Assembly (NCBI GenBank): GCA_948099385.1
Contig: CANUEZ040000062.1
Span: forward strand, 4,891,501 to 4,955,500
DNA: 64,000 nucleotides
Source: Fasciola hepatica
Lineage: Eukaryota; Platyhelminthes; Trematoda; Plagiorchiida; Fasciolidae
Reading direction: 5' to 3'
The notes below the pieces were generated by a model. The model was not told the DNA's origin. It ran no database searches and saw nothing but the letters and a program-made list of their open reading frames with translations. Numbering within the stretch: the first letter of the stretch is position 1; every line of letters begins with the position of its first letter. The position numbers and the translations under genes were made by a program. Of this stretch, positions 24,901-37,548 are shown piece after piece.

Positions 24901-27540
24901 TCAGTACAATCGACCGAAATGAAATGGCTCAAGATTTGGTTATCAGCCTGTGTGAAGACGGCTCAGATAACATCAACTGTCATCAACGTTTAGGCGGACA
25001 CTTTGTATTTCTACCCAAGAAAGGAATTTAGGGTTTTTCTAGGGTGTAAACCAGCTGTTACATCTCGGTGAAATTCGAGCGGAACGTGAGAAACCTATAG
25101 TCAAGAAAAGTCCGCGAAGTTCGGTGAATTTTTATGAAAGATATAAACGGTAATCGGTCTTGCCTACAAGCCAGTGCCCCTTGAACTACCGTGTCTTCGT
25201 AGTGTCCAGAAATCTCACACTTTTGATTTCCGAGGGAAGATGTGGCCAGTTTACCACGTTATCTGAAGTCTTATGGCTGTCATCACTTCAATCACGAGAT
25301 GGCAAGTACTACATGAAATCTACTTGGAATTATTCATTAGTAGAAACCAATTGTAATAAAGAGGGAATATTACCAGTGCGATATCTCGCAGGAAATTTCA
25401 AGTTCTACAAGCAAGAAATCTCGTGAATGAAGCCTAATGGGGATTCAAGAAATGGTAATACTGAGGTAGCAGGTCTAGGCCAGTAGTTACTTGATGAGTT
25501 AAAGTTACCAGTGTTTAGATAGGCAGAGTTTCCAAATCTAGACGTTTTTGGCTATCAGATGAATTAGGGAAAGGAAGACGATAGACTAACCCAAGAGAAA
25601 CGGTATCTGCCCCACGAAAGTACAGACGCCCAAGAGACAGTTAACTGCACCCATGGCTGTGGATTTCATGCTTCCATTAAACCGTAGCTGAGAGGGTGTA
25701 TTCCATAAAACTAACAGCTAGGTTGCTCGCTTAATTCGTAATTTTCTCATCACTATCAATAAATATTATCATTCCCACTACTGAGAACTCCTTTTTCGTT
25801 ATGAATCTTCTCACTAATCTTTACTCCCTCTATCTACATTCTTTTCCACCCCAATCACGTCCTCAGACTTTACCGTTTTACTCTCTAAACTATCTTATTT
25901 TTCTTCTTTCATCACCAGATGGTTGAAAGCGATATACCGGCATCATTTTTCTCTTTCTTCGAAATTCCTGTTCTTGAGGTAGTTGGGCCATGAGCTAAAA
26001 TTCCTTGGTGACAGTGATCCTGTGAAATTTTGTCAGATGGGGGTACAGAGGCTGAATGTCTGCTGTTCCATTGATTCCTACCTAGTCAACGATGAAGGCC
26101 CTGCTCTTCGTTTTGTTGCAACAGCGAGAGATCCAAGGAGCTTGCAGTAAAAAACGTTGACGAAGTTGGGCACGTTTCGGTGTGCTTCCTGTGAACCGAA
26201 ATGAGTTAAACTATACAGGCAAAGTGAGAATTATGATTTTGTTTGGGGCGGAGAAAGAGTTCGCGTATTACACAGTGACTTCTCCGGCCTGACATCTATT
26301 GGAATCGTGTCTGAATACGGAATAGCCCGGGATTGAGATTTTGGCATCCAGGATGTGACGTTTGACCAGACTTTTCATGAATTCTATGACATGAGGCGCC
26401 TCGGCTACCGCTAGGTGTAGAAGCTCTGAGTATTATGGGAAGATTTGGACAACTGCTGCAAAATAACTTGAGTACATGTTTAACTGTTGAAGACTTGCTA
26501 ACGACATCTGGTTCTCAAATTGGCAAAAGAAAGAGGAAACCGGGATTGGAGTGGTGGCCCCAAGGTGGCTAATGCTCACGGGGGTTGGAAGCTACGGGAA
26601 TGCGTGCGATGGAGGACGCTAATATGGAGGCGAATTATCTAACGATCTGGAGACAGTAGATCAAACGATAGGTCTGTATCTCCCACCTTCCTAAAATGGA
26701 GGTCAATTCGTCGGAGGGACCTTTTTGCACGGGTGTTTAGCTGCCAAAACTCTGTGATTTTAGTATGGAGACTTAAACGATTTCTGTAAAAAAAAATACT
26801 TAACCCTATGCTCATTATTTGCTGCATAGTTGCTAGAGATATCTTGTTTTGCAGTTGCGCGGGGTGACGAACCTAGAACTGAGACTGCAGAATTAAAGCT
26901 GTGGTATTCATTCGTTGTGAGATTTGCGGGGGCTCTGTATAATACGTACACATGAGGAGACTGAGCACGAAGAGATATTGGTAATAGTCTAGGGGGTGGT
27001 AGACCAGGAGCACGACAAGCAACTCCCACATCTCGAAAAAATGACATTCTACGATAGACGCCGGTGTGAACTGTTCTGATCGACGAGAGAATTGGCGAAC
27101 TGGTCCTGCTGCAAACCAGTATTCACGCACAAGTCAAAGCAAGAAAGGTGTTTCTGTACAGATCATAGTTCGATATTTGGTTGACGAGCTGCTGACGAGA
27201 TGAAGACCATGGATTCTAGTGCGAATTGAGTTAAATGGAAGCGTTATATAACTGAAGTCATGAAGTACGAGGTAAGTGAGAAAATGGTATGTATTGACAA
27301 AACTAATTTTGATCTGCTTCACAGCAGAAGCAGAGGCCGAGCCGTCAAGGAGACGCGTACGTATCGTACAACCACGAACACCAGGGGACTGAACTTTTAC
27401 ATCATTTGAGTTATTGGTATCAAGGGTTGGTACAATGTACCGTTATAATGTAGTTATGGCCACAACTAAGGTATAGTCAGGTGGTTCTCAGCCATAAATT
27501 AAAAGAAGCCATCACCAGTTACTTTGGTGGTAGACAGTAA
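21906..27540. other. non-coding stretch, nothing recognised
   Basis: About 5.6 kb with no supported gene. Open frames here are under 90 codons and none shows a domain. It begins with a pyrimidine-rich stretch (about 21990-22140). It could be intergenic or lie in a long intron; the sequence does not decide. Confidence 0.4.
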
Positions 27541-27710
27541 TTCACTGTCATCCGGCTCATTACCGCACCCGACCTGTTGGGGCCTCACAGGATTCGCCAG
27601 TCCAAGTTTCGGGATCTGTTTGACTGTTCTTACTGATGGTGCAGTGGACCCTTGTGACTATGGGGTGTGCACCCCTTCCTTTGCACTTATGCTCGAGCAT
27701 TTATTAGATA
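27541..27710 (+). repeat. dispersed repeat, copy 1
   Basis: This stretch resembles 46455-46590: both contain an ACCTRTTGGGRCCT word, then a CCAAGT word, GTGCAGTGG, and CCCCTTCC-TGCACT followed by CTCAAGCA or CTCGAGCA. A shorter match (ggctcgccactccaagtctc) occurs at 43619-43638. The copies are diverged and no reading frame is conserved, so this is an old interspersed repeat of unknown class. Confidence 0.55.
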
Positions 27711-30700
27711 AAAGAATGAATAGTAAATGAACATATTTGACAAACACAAATGCATCCACAATAATGAACAAGATTTCCCTAACTAGTGTCGTGTAAACTT
27801 TCTTTGGATTCCAGAAACGACAGGAAATCATGATCAAATCTGACATGGTCATTCAACCAAGATTAAGGATCTGCTGGTAAGTAGGAATTTTTTCAAACTT
27901 GCTAAAATCATGATTCAATACAGATGTATCTTATAAAAATACTTTTCCATTCAGTACGTGGAAGATGTTTTGTGCTGCCTGGAGTGAATTCACCAGTGAA
28001 AACCGACTAAACCCTGTTTTACCAAAAACGATGCAACCCAAGTAAGTATCGAAACATTCCAGCAGTGTCCAAAATGTGGTGTTCAATAAGCCGCAAAAGA
28101 TTCAAAATAAGTTGATGTATGTTAGCCATCTCTATTTCATCAACATTTTACGTATCGCAATTCATAAGTCTACCAACCTTCGATACTTCAAAATAAGGAC
28201 GAGTAAGGTACGGTTTTGAGGGAGGAACATACCAACTAAGAATTTCAACAGATTTTGAAAGTCGTTGGGTAAAATCTCTGTCCTATGTGTAGTTTCAAGT
28301 AGAATTCACATTGAAAGGGTAATTAGGGAGCCAAGAAATCAGTAGGTCCACATGACGGTGAAAAGCGAGGCGTTCGGAAGTTAAGTGACATTATCGTATT
28401 TACATACACATACGTACGGGCGATGATATCTTTTGTTTGACTTGTTCTGTTGGTTTTCAAGCTGTAACTATGTGCGAAAAGACAAACAAAAAGGAGACAA
28501 ATAAAGTGAGCAGAGATTTCATCAGTCCAGGTGATGAACAGGTCTGAATATTATGGGCATGCGCTTCAGCAGGACAGCGATCTTGTTGCCGACGATACTT
28601 CGGATGTAATGCTTCTTCACACACGTCCGGTCCCGTGTCTAAATGATCAAGGTTCAAGTGTGAAGGTTAATCACATGATGCGTTACTGGATAAACAATGC
28701 GACTAAAATCTGAATAAAGTTAACTGAACATTCTGGAAGATCTTCTAATAGAAGTTCCATGGAGTTCATATATTATTTGAAAAGCAACAAAGACTTCGGC
28801 TGCTGAATGCACTGTAGAAATTACTTGAACCATGAACATCGGGATTCGATCAGCACGGGAAAAATTATATCAGTTTCTTGTTTTGTCATTCTTCAATATT
28901 CAGTTCATCACAAATCTGGATTGACACACTCGCTCGCTCGTGAACTGTCTACTAATTAAGGTTGACTTAACTCTGATCCAAATGAACGGTGGGTAAAGTG
29001 GATAAAGCTCATGTGATATGCAGTGGAATGGTGTTAGAAAACTTATTAGGAATTATGCGTATTCCAACGTGGCCCTCCCAGAGATAATTAAAACTGTTGA
29101 TTGCAGGCCGTATATTGCTTTTATTTTGTCACAAATTTAAAAGACGAATAACAGAAGTGTCACTAGTGCCTCTAAATTAAAAGAATCATTTGAAATAATG
29201 GAAGACCAAATTTTCAACTAGAAAGTTTTTCAGTTTGAAAAAGTTGTGTCGAGCAAAAGTAGTATGATAATAAATTAAAAAGCAATCATGCCTATTAATA
29301 CACCCAATTACCGGGGCTTACTCTATCCCGGGTTGAGCGCAGTGACGGAAAGATTGAGATCAGTGCGCTTGTATGTTGTTCGATGCCACGCAACCGTGTT
29401 CTTTGTTTTCTCACTCGCACTAGCGATTGGTCCCCACTAACTGAAATAGACATTTTTGACTTTTCTACTTGCAAATGGTCGAACCTTAGCTCCCTCAAAT
29501 TACTTAGTATTCTATGTCCCTCTAGCATCGGGATGTACTCCAAACCATACAGTCAGTCAACAAACAATGTCCTCAATGTAACTAACGGACTTTACAGCAT
29601 CGCCTGGAAACCCTCGAAACACTTGACTTGTTCTATAAGTCACTCTGGGAATATAGTTACTACATAGTCGCGGACCGATGTGCTACTTATGACAGACTAT
29701 CGTCATCTCCATCGAAAGCAATGACGTATACTACGATAATGTCACAGTCCAAAAGATGTGCCAGATGAACGTTCACTTATTGTGAATGAATCTTTTGCAC
29801 AACACTCAAATCAATAGTAAACAACGGAACACATCACATGTATCACGTATATATAATCATCATCGTGTCATATCATCATATGTTCTGTGTGCATGTATTT
29901 CTCACTTCGCCGAATTTGCTCTCTCCATATGATCTCATCAAATTCTGATTCACTCCAGTATCCATAATTACTGTTGATCATGGGCAGTATGTGACGCATT
30001 CCACTTAACTCCCCCGTGACAGAAAATGCTCCGTATTCTTTTGGTTGTCTTCAGTTCTTCCTCCACTCCAGAGTTCACTATCGTGTTGGTTTATTTCCCC
30101 AATGCCAGTTCCAGGTGTTGTGGTCATCAAGCCCAGGACATCTATAGTGATTATATTGTTCTGTGAGTAGTTGGTATCGAGCCGAAATTTGTGTTCAGCT
30201 TTCAATCACAAAGACCGATTATCAGTGCATCGAATACTGGGCGTTTGTTGTCGCACGACATCACTGAATCACCCATAATCTCTTGTTTGTCAAGGGGAAC
30301 AGTTAAGTTTACAGGTTTTACCATTATCCAAAACGAGGTGACCGACGGTACTCATCCGAATGGCACAGTGCTGGACTGTGTCGTCAACATCGGGTTGAAC
30401 AAGGAAACAAGTAATCCCGTATCCTTCAGGCAAACTTCGTTGAATAGAGCAGGAAGAGCAATGTGGACAGGACTGATACTGACCATCAATTTTGCGTGCT
30501 CTCAATCAGCTCCTAACGCATGTTATATATGATCATATAAAGCCCAAATAATGGGCGATTGCACACATAAAAACCAACAAATGAGTCATTCGCGGTAAAA
30601 CGTTCGGCATAATTAAGATGAAAAGGGGGATGGTTGGAGGCAAAGCAGGGTGAGGTCACAGGTTAATACTGTAGTGAGTAAGCTGTTGGCTGCCACATTA

Positions 30701-33513
30701 AATATGGCCGCCAACAGCCAACAGTGTAGGATCCTGTTGATGCACTTACTGAGCCTGCGTGCTCATGGAGTCTTGCTTTCCCGTATTTTGCAGATCGAAC
30801 ACAGACACACCCGGCGGAGGAACACATCCATGCATATTACACTATCACGGTAACACAAGTGGAGTAATAAGTGTTTTTGGATAACGTGTTCAGGCTTTGT
30901 CCGGCGAATGATTACTGCCTCCGTGAGCTTTGGCAAGTTTTGATTTCTTGATCTCGTGATGATACATAAAGCACTGTTTAGGTTAACACCGGGACCTGAA
31001 TTCAACAAGTGACGTGTCAATACATTATATGGTAATTTCCCACTAAGTAGACTCAAGTTGTCCGGGATATACTCACTTATTCTGGTAGAGAGACGGCGAT
31101 CTGTCCTTCCGACGTACCTTATACCACAGGTACATTCAAGTTGGTACGAGTTTGACAGAGTTCTTATGGAATTCAGATAAAATCAAAGTATTTACCAAAG
31201 GGCTATACTTGGTAGGAATGACACGAAGTCTAGGGAAGTGGGAGTGCTAAAATCTATTGGGGATCGAGGACTGTGACCACTTTTACGAGTCACAACAGCT
31301 GTGTTAACAGTAATATTGGTATCAACACATAATATACTGACAGGGTAAACGGATGTGGGTGTTTCTTCCTAGTAAGATCAACTTAAAATTCGCCCTACTT
31401 TGTCTGCACCATTTGAAGTGCGAGAACACGAAGTACGCAAAAACAATGTGGTCTAATATAGATAGATCCTGGTGTCGAGGCGGGCGAATGAGTGCATACC
31501 GATCGGAGTGAGATAGATAGGTCACACGGTGCCGATGCCTTGCGCTTACCTTCAACTGGACCACGAGGCACTTCTTCGTCCCAATGGTTGCATGTCTCAC
31601 AAGCCAAGTCAGCCACAAGCAACTGTAAGTTTGTTCCAATCACGTTTTGTACGGACCAGTCGCGATTACATGTCTCAGAGCAACTTATAGATCCGCCAAA
31701 CACTTTACCCGCATCCTTTGCGTGTTCCGAATAGATACTGTTGTGTGTAGCAAAGTATCGGCGTGTGAGCTGAACACAGCTGTATGGTTCTTGGTTGGCT
31801 TTTCCGGTTGAACCTTGATCAGCTACGACTAAAGTTCATCAGAAATAAGTACGATAAAGCTTAGCACTGGGAGGCCACATTTTTAAGAAAAGATTGAATT
31901 TTTGTGAAGTTACGGGTGCATACATACGCTGTTCATTAGTGATGAGTAGATTTACATCCAATTATCTGTAGGTCAGGCGTTTTCATATCATGACTGCAGA
32001 GCAAGATAGTTTTCAATATGCATCAGCTCAAACTCAAGATAGCGAACATCCGAATCTAGACCAATCAAAAACGTCTTGCCAATATTGGGAGTTGAACGAA
32101 GAGTCAAAATAGGGTTTTGAGTTTTTGGCAAGCGTGAGTCCTTCAGTTCATTCATGCACATTACGGGCTCAGGGAAAGGGATCTATGCACTTTCAGAAAA
32201 CCTTCAATATAGTATTCAAATCAATACGTGTAACAGAAGGTTTTTTGATGGATTAATTCGTTCATGCAGCTGTGTAAAAGTTCGAGCGAATCATCACTGA
32301 AAACCGCGGAAGCACTGTACTGCTGTCTCAACCTTGTTAGGAATCTTCATCGGTACACATCTACCGAACCATCTCCTGGTATAGCCGGACAACCCAAAGG
32401 CAAGGTATTTTCCTCAAAATCGCTCGCTCTGAGTCCGAGTCTCAATGAGGGCTTGGTGCATGCGCACGAACTATGGTGTCCAACAGGGATGAAACAGCTG
32501 CACACTGGTCTCATGGTTTTCAATAGTGAACTGAACATTGAATCGACACGAAGAATCAGTTTAAATACTGCACAAATATTTACAAACCAACAGACCAGAA
32601 TGACTTCTGCTTAGTAAATCTTGTCAGAAACTTTTCTTTCTGTCCAAAATCCAGAAAGGCAAGGTAAGTTCAAAAAAATACGGGGGTACCACCGGAAAAT
32701 CTGAAAGCCTGACTCAATACTATATTGGTGTTTAATACACAAATAGAATTGATCTGCATTGAGCCGAGCCACACTTGCAAGGGCAAAACACTCACCACAT
32801 AAGCCTCGGTTAACTAGATAGTAATAGCACTCCTGTGATAAACCAAATCAACAGCTTTTCGTGCGGACACTGAATGAGATGGCATAAGCATGTAACACTT
32901 GCAACTTGATCACCCACGAGCCGCCTGTATTTTCTATATAGTTTACCAATTAAACAGCAGTAGAGTAGTAAACTGTTGATTCAGGTCTTCTCGGCCGTCC
33001 AGAGTTTTAGGGAACACAAAGTTCAGCAACAACTCAGACTTAATGCAAGTCGAGATGGGGGGAGGGGCTAGTGAACTCGATTTATGGAGTCTGTCATGGT
33101 CGAAAACGCTAACAGTTGAAGCTTATATTGTGCTAGTGCCGACTTTCAAACAAAATAGTTTATTTAACTAAACTAAAGCAACGAAGACCAATGAGATGCG
33201 GACGACAATTACGATAACGGATCATGTGCCGTTACGAGACAAAGCGGAGGACGAGGGTTAGGACCCAATGACTTTATTAAAGAGTCTGCAGAGCAAATGA
33301 TTACAGAGTACAAAGTTCAACTGGGGCTCACACGAACAAATGTTATAATGGCAGCCGATCAGAAAAAAAGTGTTATTTCTCGTACAGCTGTAATCTCATT
33401 TGAATCGAACGGAGTGTGCATGGACGGGTAGTCCATTTTTAGAATCACAGGGCGATTCTTCCAAAGTTGTTTCTCTTCATAGTCGACAACGTAATGGTAT
33501 ACCAATTCCTATT

Positions 33514-33518
<5 letters not shown>
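27711..33518. other. non-coding stretch, nothing recognised
   Basis: About 5.8 kb without a supported gene. The longest frames (for example 30191-30532 and 32264-32614, plus) have no recognisable domain and overlapping frames on the other strand. I see no tRNA, and no microsatellite before the (TA)n at the right edge. Confidence 0.4.

Positions 33519-33556
<38 letters not shown>
33519..33556. repeat. (TA)n microsatellite at the 3' end of the Penelope-like element
   Basis: An almost pure run of AT dinucleotides. It touches the stop codon end of the Penelope-like frame at 33557. A second (TA)n run bounds the other end at 35277-35314. Confidence 0.9.
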
Positions 33557-33561
<5 letters not shown>

Positions 33562-34530
33562 GAGAAGTCAAGGCGTACGCTGAGTTGTAAAACGTTTGTT
33601 GTGACGTTTCGATCCAAACTAGGACTCGTTGACAAACGTGAGTGAATGAGTGTGTGAATGGGACGGCTGGTTCCGCACGTTTTTGGTGTGTTGCTCGTCT
33701 GTCCGTTTCTCGGTTTTTCGCCACCGGTTTTGCCAGGGTGACGTAATGCTTATCAGTCTCGACGTGTCGGTTGAACGAGTTGATCGAGTGGAGGGCTTCG
33801 AGGATCAGGCGCTCCCCCTTCTTCTTTGCTCGGGTGATTACCCTTGCGCTATCGATTTTGACCTCGTGACCTGTCTCTGCGCCGTGGTTAAAAATCTGTG
33901 AGTGTGGGTCGGCGCGTCGCAGTGCTAGTTTGTGTTCGTGTAGGCGAGTACGTAGTTGTTTACCTGTCTCGTCTATGTATTCCTTATCACATCCTAGGCA
34001 TGGGATAGCGTAGACCACTCGTGATTGATCATGCTGTTCCACACGGTCTTTTCCGTTGAATAGGGCGGTCCGCAGGGTGCTGACGGGTTTGTGGGCAACT
34101 TTGATGCCCAACGATTTTAGCATACGATCTACTGCTTCTGATGCTCCTCGTATGTATGGTAGCACGACCATGCTTTCTGGGCTACTTTTCTTTTGGCTTC
34201 TTTTGTTATTTCGGATGCAAGAGTTTACGAAGCTTTTTGGGTAACCGTTTGGCATGAACAACTTGAAAAGCCTGACCAGTTCCTTTTTTCGGAGTTCGGG
34301 TGTGCTGCAGTGCGTGTTGGCCCGGTGGAATAGGGTGCGCACACAGCTCTTCAAGTGACATATTGCGTGGTTGCTTTGGAAGTTCAGTATGCGGTCGGTT
34401 GTCGTTGGTTTCCGATAGACCGTTGTTTCGAGATTTCCGTTTGTTTGCCTCATGATCAGAATGTCTAAAAACGGCAGTTTTGCGTCGCATTCTTCTTCCT
34501 TTGTGAATTTTATTCCAGGTACGAGCGTGT
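33557..34530 (-). pseudogene. Penelope-like connector and GIY-YIG endonuclease
   Basis: Continuation of the Penelope-like protein, in a frame shifted relative to the polymerase. It starts right after the A7 run with SELDRFHQHLN and includes FLDILIMR and the annotated 298-codon frame. The endonuclease reads VVYAIPC, then EYIDETGKQLRTRLHEHK, and ERLILEALHS. The catalytic Arg (R of TRLHEH) and Glu (of LILEALHS) are present. The YIG element is YID, a Gly-to-Asp change in a normally conserved site that may reduce activity. The last 30 codons overlap a hammerhead-like RNA motif at 33591-33640. Confidence 0.85.
33591..33640 (-). ncRNA. degenerate hammerhead-ribozyme-like motif in the Penelope-like element
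   Basis: On the minus strand: ACGTTTGT (stem I left), TCAACGA where the core CUGANGA is expected, GTCC-loop-GGAT (stem II), GAAAC, GTC (cleavage triplet), then ACAACAAACGT (stem I right). Penelope-like elements are known to carry hammerhead motifs with a minimal stem III, and this has that order. Three core bases are changed by transitions (CTG to TCA), so it should not cleave. The alternative is chance similarity within coding sequence. Confidence 0.45.
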
Positions 34531-34556
34531 TCAGATGTTGATGAAATCGATCTAGT

Positions 34557-35210
34557 TCAGACTTTTTTTAGTATCACAAATGTGTCATCAACGTATCTGA
34601 TCCACAAACGAGGTCTGATTGTTTCGAATGCTTTGGCTTCGAATTGCTTCATGACTGCATCTGCTAGCAGACCTGAAAGCGGCCACCCCATCGATGTGCC
34701 TCGTATTTGTTTGTATACTTTTTCATTGAATTGTAAATAGGTTTCCAGGCAGAGATCCACCAGACCCATTAGGTCTCTTGTTGATAACATCGTTCTTTCT
34801 TGTAGACTGGAGTCGTTTTCCATCAGGCTTCGGATTCCGTCTAAGCCCATCTGCCTTGGGATGTTCGTGAACAGTGATGTCACATCAAAGGAAACCATTA
34901 TTTCATCTGTTTTCATTCTGAAGTATCTTATTTGTTTCAGAAAAGCAATGGAGCTTTTTGTGTCGTAGTTGTCCTCTGGAAGAGTCGAGCGCAGGAGGCT
35001 GAAAAGATATTTGGCTACTTGATAGTTCGGGGCTGTAGTGGACGCGACGATTGGTCGTAGTGGCACCTGCGGTTTGTGAACCTTAGGAAGTCCGTAGAGT
35101 CGTGGAGTTGGACCTTCCATGGGTTTTATACGTTTGTATAAATCGTCTGTGATCTTCCTGCTTTTTTGAGTGTGGTTAGTGCTGTAGAAATTTTGCTTGT
35201 TAGTTTTTTG
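34557..35210 (-). pseudogene. Penelope-like reverse transcriptase domain
   Basis: The reverse transcriptase of the Penelope-like element. Motifs seen: RLYGLPKVHKP; SFDVTSLFTNIP with the first catalytic Asp; GTSMGWPLSGLLADAVM where GTxMGSPxSP is usual; and IRYVDDTFVIL with the YVDD core. The continuous frame covers 34557-35120 by alternative start, and upstream codons ITDDLYKRIKP extend it in frame to about 35150. It stops at a TGA three codons after the A7 run at 34563-34569. With one A fewer the frame would run on into the endonuclease part. Whether this is a real indel or a homopolymer sequencing error cannot be told from one sequence. Confidence 0.88.
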
Positions 35211-35276
35211 ATCGGATTTCCTGTGACTGGTTGATAGAGAGAAGAAGCGTTTCTACCTTTTTCTTATAATCCGAGT

Positions 35277-35313
<37 letters not shown>

Positions 35314-35314
35314 G
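35277..35314. repeat. (TA)n microsatellite at the 5' side of the Penelope-like element
   Basis: Run of TA dinucleotides interrupted once by TTTA. With the run at 33519-33556 it brackets the Penelope-like element. Confidence 0.9.
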
Positions 35315-36100
35315 CATATCTATAGGTAATGTCGATTGTGATGCATACGAAGAATTACTCACTATATATTTCGAGCTTCATGACTTAATTAAGGTATAAC
35401 AGGCCATCGGGAAATGACAGTATTTTATTCAAAGTTTCCTGTAATTTAATTCGGCTCTTTGCTGAACGATAATATCTTATGGTACAACGTTAACATTCGT
35501 CAGATTGACCTCATGCGTGCAAACTGGGGAGAATGGCTGGAACAAAAGAAGTGTTTTTTGGGTAAATTAGGAATGATATCTTCAGTTTCGCGGCGAGTTT
35601 TGTTCGAATTAGTAAATATTTAGTGTACAAACGGGTTGACCGTTGCAAGTGAACTCGCGAACGGTGCTGGCGCGGCGGTGGTCGGTCCGGAAATGTTTTT
35701 CGCAATGAAAAACCGTCAGAAACTCTTCGGAACTCTGCGCGTATGTTCGGAATGTTTAAATAGACTGATTAATCTTAAGGAAGGTTTGATAATGACATAA
35801 GCATCAATGCAAATGGTTAGAATGGCCTCAACTGTGTTCTTGTTGTCAAGCAAAAATTAGATGATAAGGACTTCTGGTTTACCACAAGTTGGAGTTGCTT
35901 TGTTTCTAAACCATGTTCCACGAACACAATTCCACTTATGACAAAAATGTTATCTTGGTTAACACCACTACGACAACTCACCTTGAAGAGAAACATTTTG
36001 TAGCACACACTGTGTATTCACTCAACAGATAACCGTAATAATAACCGAATCGTGGGAGAACTTTATTGGAATATGAATATTGAGGTTTCTGAGTAGTATC

Positions 36101-36101
<1 letters not shown>
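35315..36101. other. no recognisable gene
   Basis: About 790 bases with no gene, RNA or repeat that I can support. Confidence 0.4.

Positions 36102-36159
<58 letters not shown>
36102..36159. repeat. (TA)n microsatellite
   Basis: Uninterrupted TA/AT dinucleotides. No element end is visible on either side. Confidence 0.92.
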
Positions 36160-36160
<1 letters not shown>

Positions 36161-37548
36161 CATGCTTAGATGTATGCATCATACACTGAAAAGCAACAAG
36201 CAATTCGACATTTTCATTACCACGCAATAGGTAGTAGAAAGAATATGGCTTTCCTTGGATTTTGAGTACAGCTATTCACCGAATACAAGCAGACCACAAA
36301 AGTAATTGTCACAAAACGTCGCCACTAGTTGCTAGTTACGTATAAAATTATATGGTTCTGTGGTAAAGTTATCGTGTGCTTGAATAAAGTGTGCTTACCG
36401 GACACCCGTATGCATCACGATCAACACTACCTTTGTACTCATAAGAAAAGCGGTGTATGCTTATCATGCATATTTGATTGCAAACTGAGTGAACAAGTAA
36501 GGAAAAAATAATCGCTTTGGATGGGATGAAGGTGAACATACCACTTAGTCACTCAGTACTCACCGAACGGTAACAGCAATCCGAACGCAAAGGTCCTAAG
36601 GCAGTAATTTGAAAAAAGACGGATTAGTATCGATTCAACTGTTATATTTTGTCTAGTTCCGAATGGCACCGTGGGCATGGTTCAGTATGTTGCTTACCGA
36701 GTTAGTGTTCCAAGTTCCTCATCCTGTTTGTACAACCAGCTGGCACCGAATCCGAGAAGAATTAGCTGATTGCAGAATCGAATTGAAGACTAAAGTGACA
36801 AGGAAAGGGGAAAACATACGTTCAAGTTCATCAATCTCCTTCTGTTCCAATCACGTGTTCAATGCACGGATTGATTTTCTGTAAATAATTGGAATGGACT
36901 TGTCTAGGACCTACATTATTTTAAAAGTGTCTTTTTTCAGTTCTGTGTTGTTAACACTAGTCTACTGAGGCCAATTCATCGAGCTCATTCCTCATTCGGG
37001 GGTAAACCATCGTAAAATCATAGGGGTTGCTGATTGCCGACACATTCAGTTGAACTAGGTTGAACCATAGTTTCATGTTCCACATACGTTTATCCAACGT
37101 GAATGACGCTAATGAGTTTGCCGTGCTGAATCACACAAACATCAGTAACTTAGTGGTAGCTTACTTGACCATGATTGATTAGCTTACGGGTGGTACGTCA
37201 TGAAACCTGAAAAACAAGCACTCATCCAGTGGATATTAGGACAAACCAAACAACAACAAAAAAAACACTTAAACACGCACTACCGCACACGCGTGAACGT
37301 CAAACGCACTCTGCAATGCGTACTGAAGCGAGTATTTGTGATGGACAGACATGTGCCTCGATAAACCAATCAGCATGCAGGGAAGCAGTGTGGATTGCAT
37401 CAGATACATACAGAAATAATCATGAGCGGAGATCTACATCGCCAAATTCATTCAGGAAAGTGATTGCTTCTGTGGAGATAACTTGGTTTGGTACCTCCGT
37501 CCGGCAATAGATTTCCCGATCGTGCGTGCAGAACGATCTGACAAGACG
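36160..37548. other. upstream region of the universal stress protein gene
   Basis: No coding frame with a domain. The part nearest the gene is expected to hold its promoter. I see TACGTCA at 37194-37200, a half-match to a cAMP-response element, but no TATA box at a suitable distance. An in-frame stop (TGA, 37423-37425) lies upstream of the gene's start, with no ATG between them. Confidence 0.4.

Larger units (their letters stand above)
33557..35276 (-). mobile_element. Penelope-like retroelement, 5'-truncated
   Basis: A minus-strand retroelement with a reverse transcriptase followed by a GIY-YIG endonuclease, the pattern that defines Penelope-like elements. It is flanked by (TA)n on both sides, so target duplications cannot be defined. 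Coding damage is slight. There is one extra base in an A7 run (34563-34569) between the two domains, and one missing base near 35150, upstream of the start of the readable polymerase frame. The N-terminal region upstream of 35210 (QPVTGNPIKKLTSKISTAL) is in a further frame and hits a stop before the (TA)n, so the 5' end is incomplete. Confidence 0.9.
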
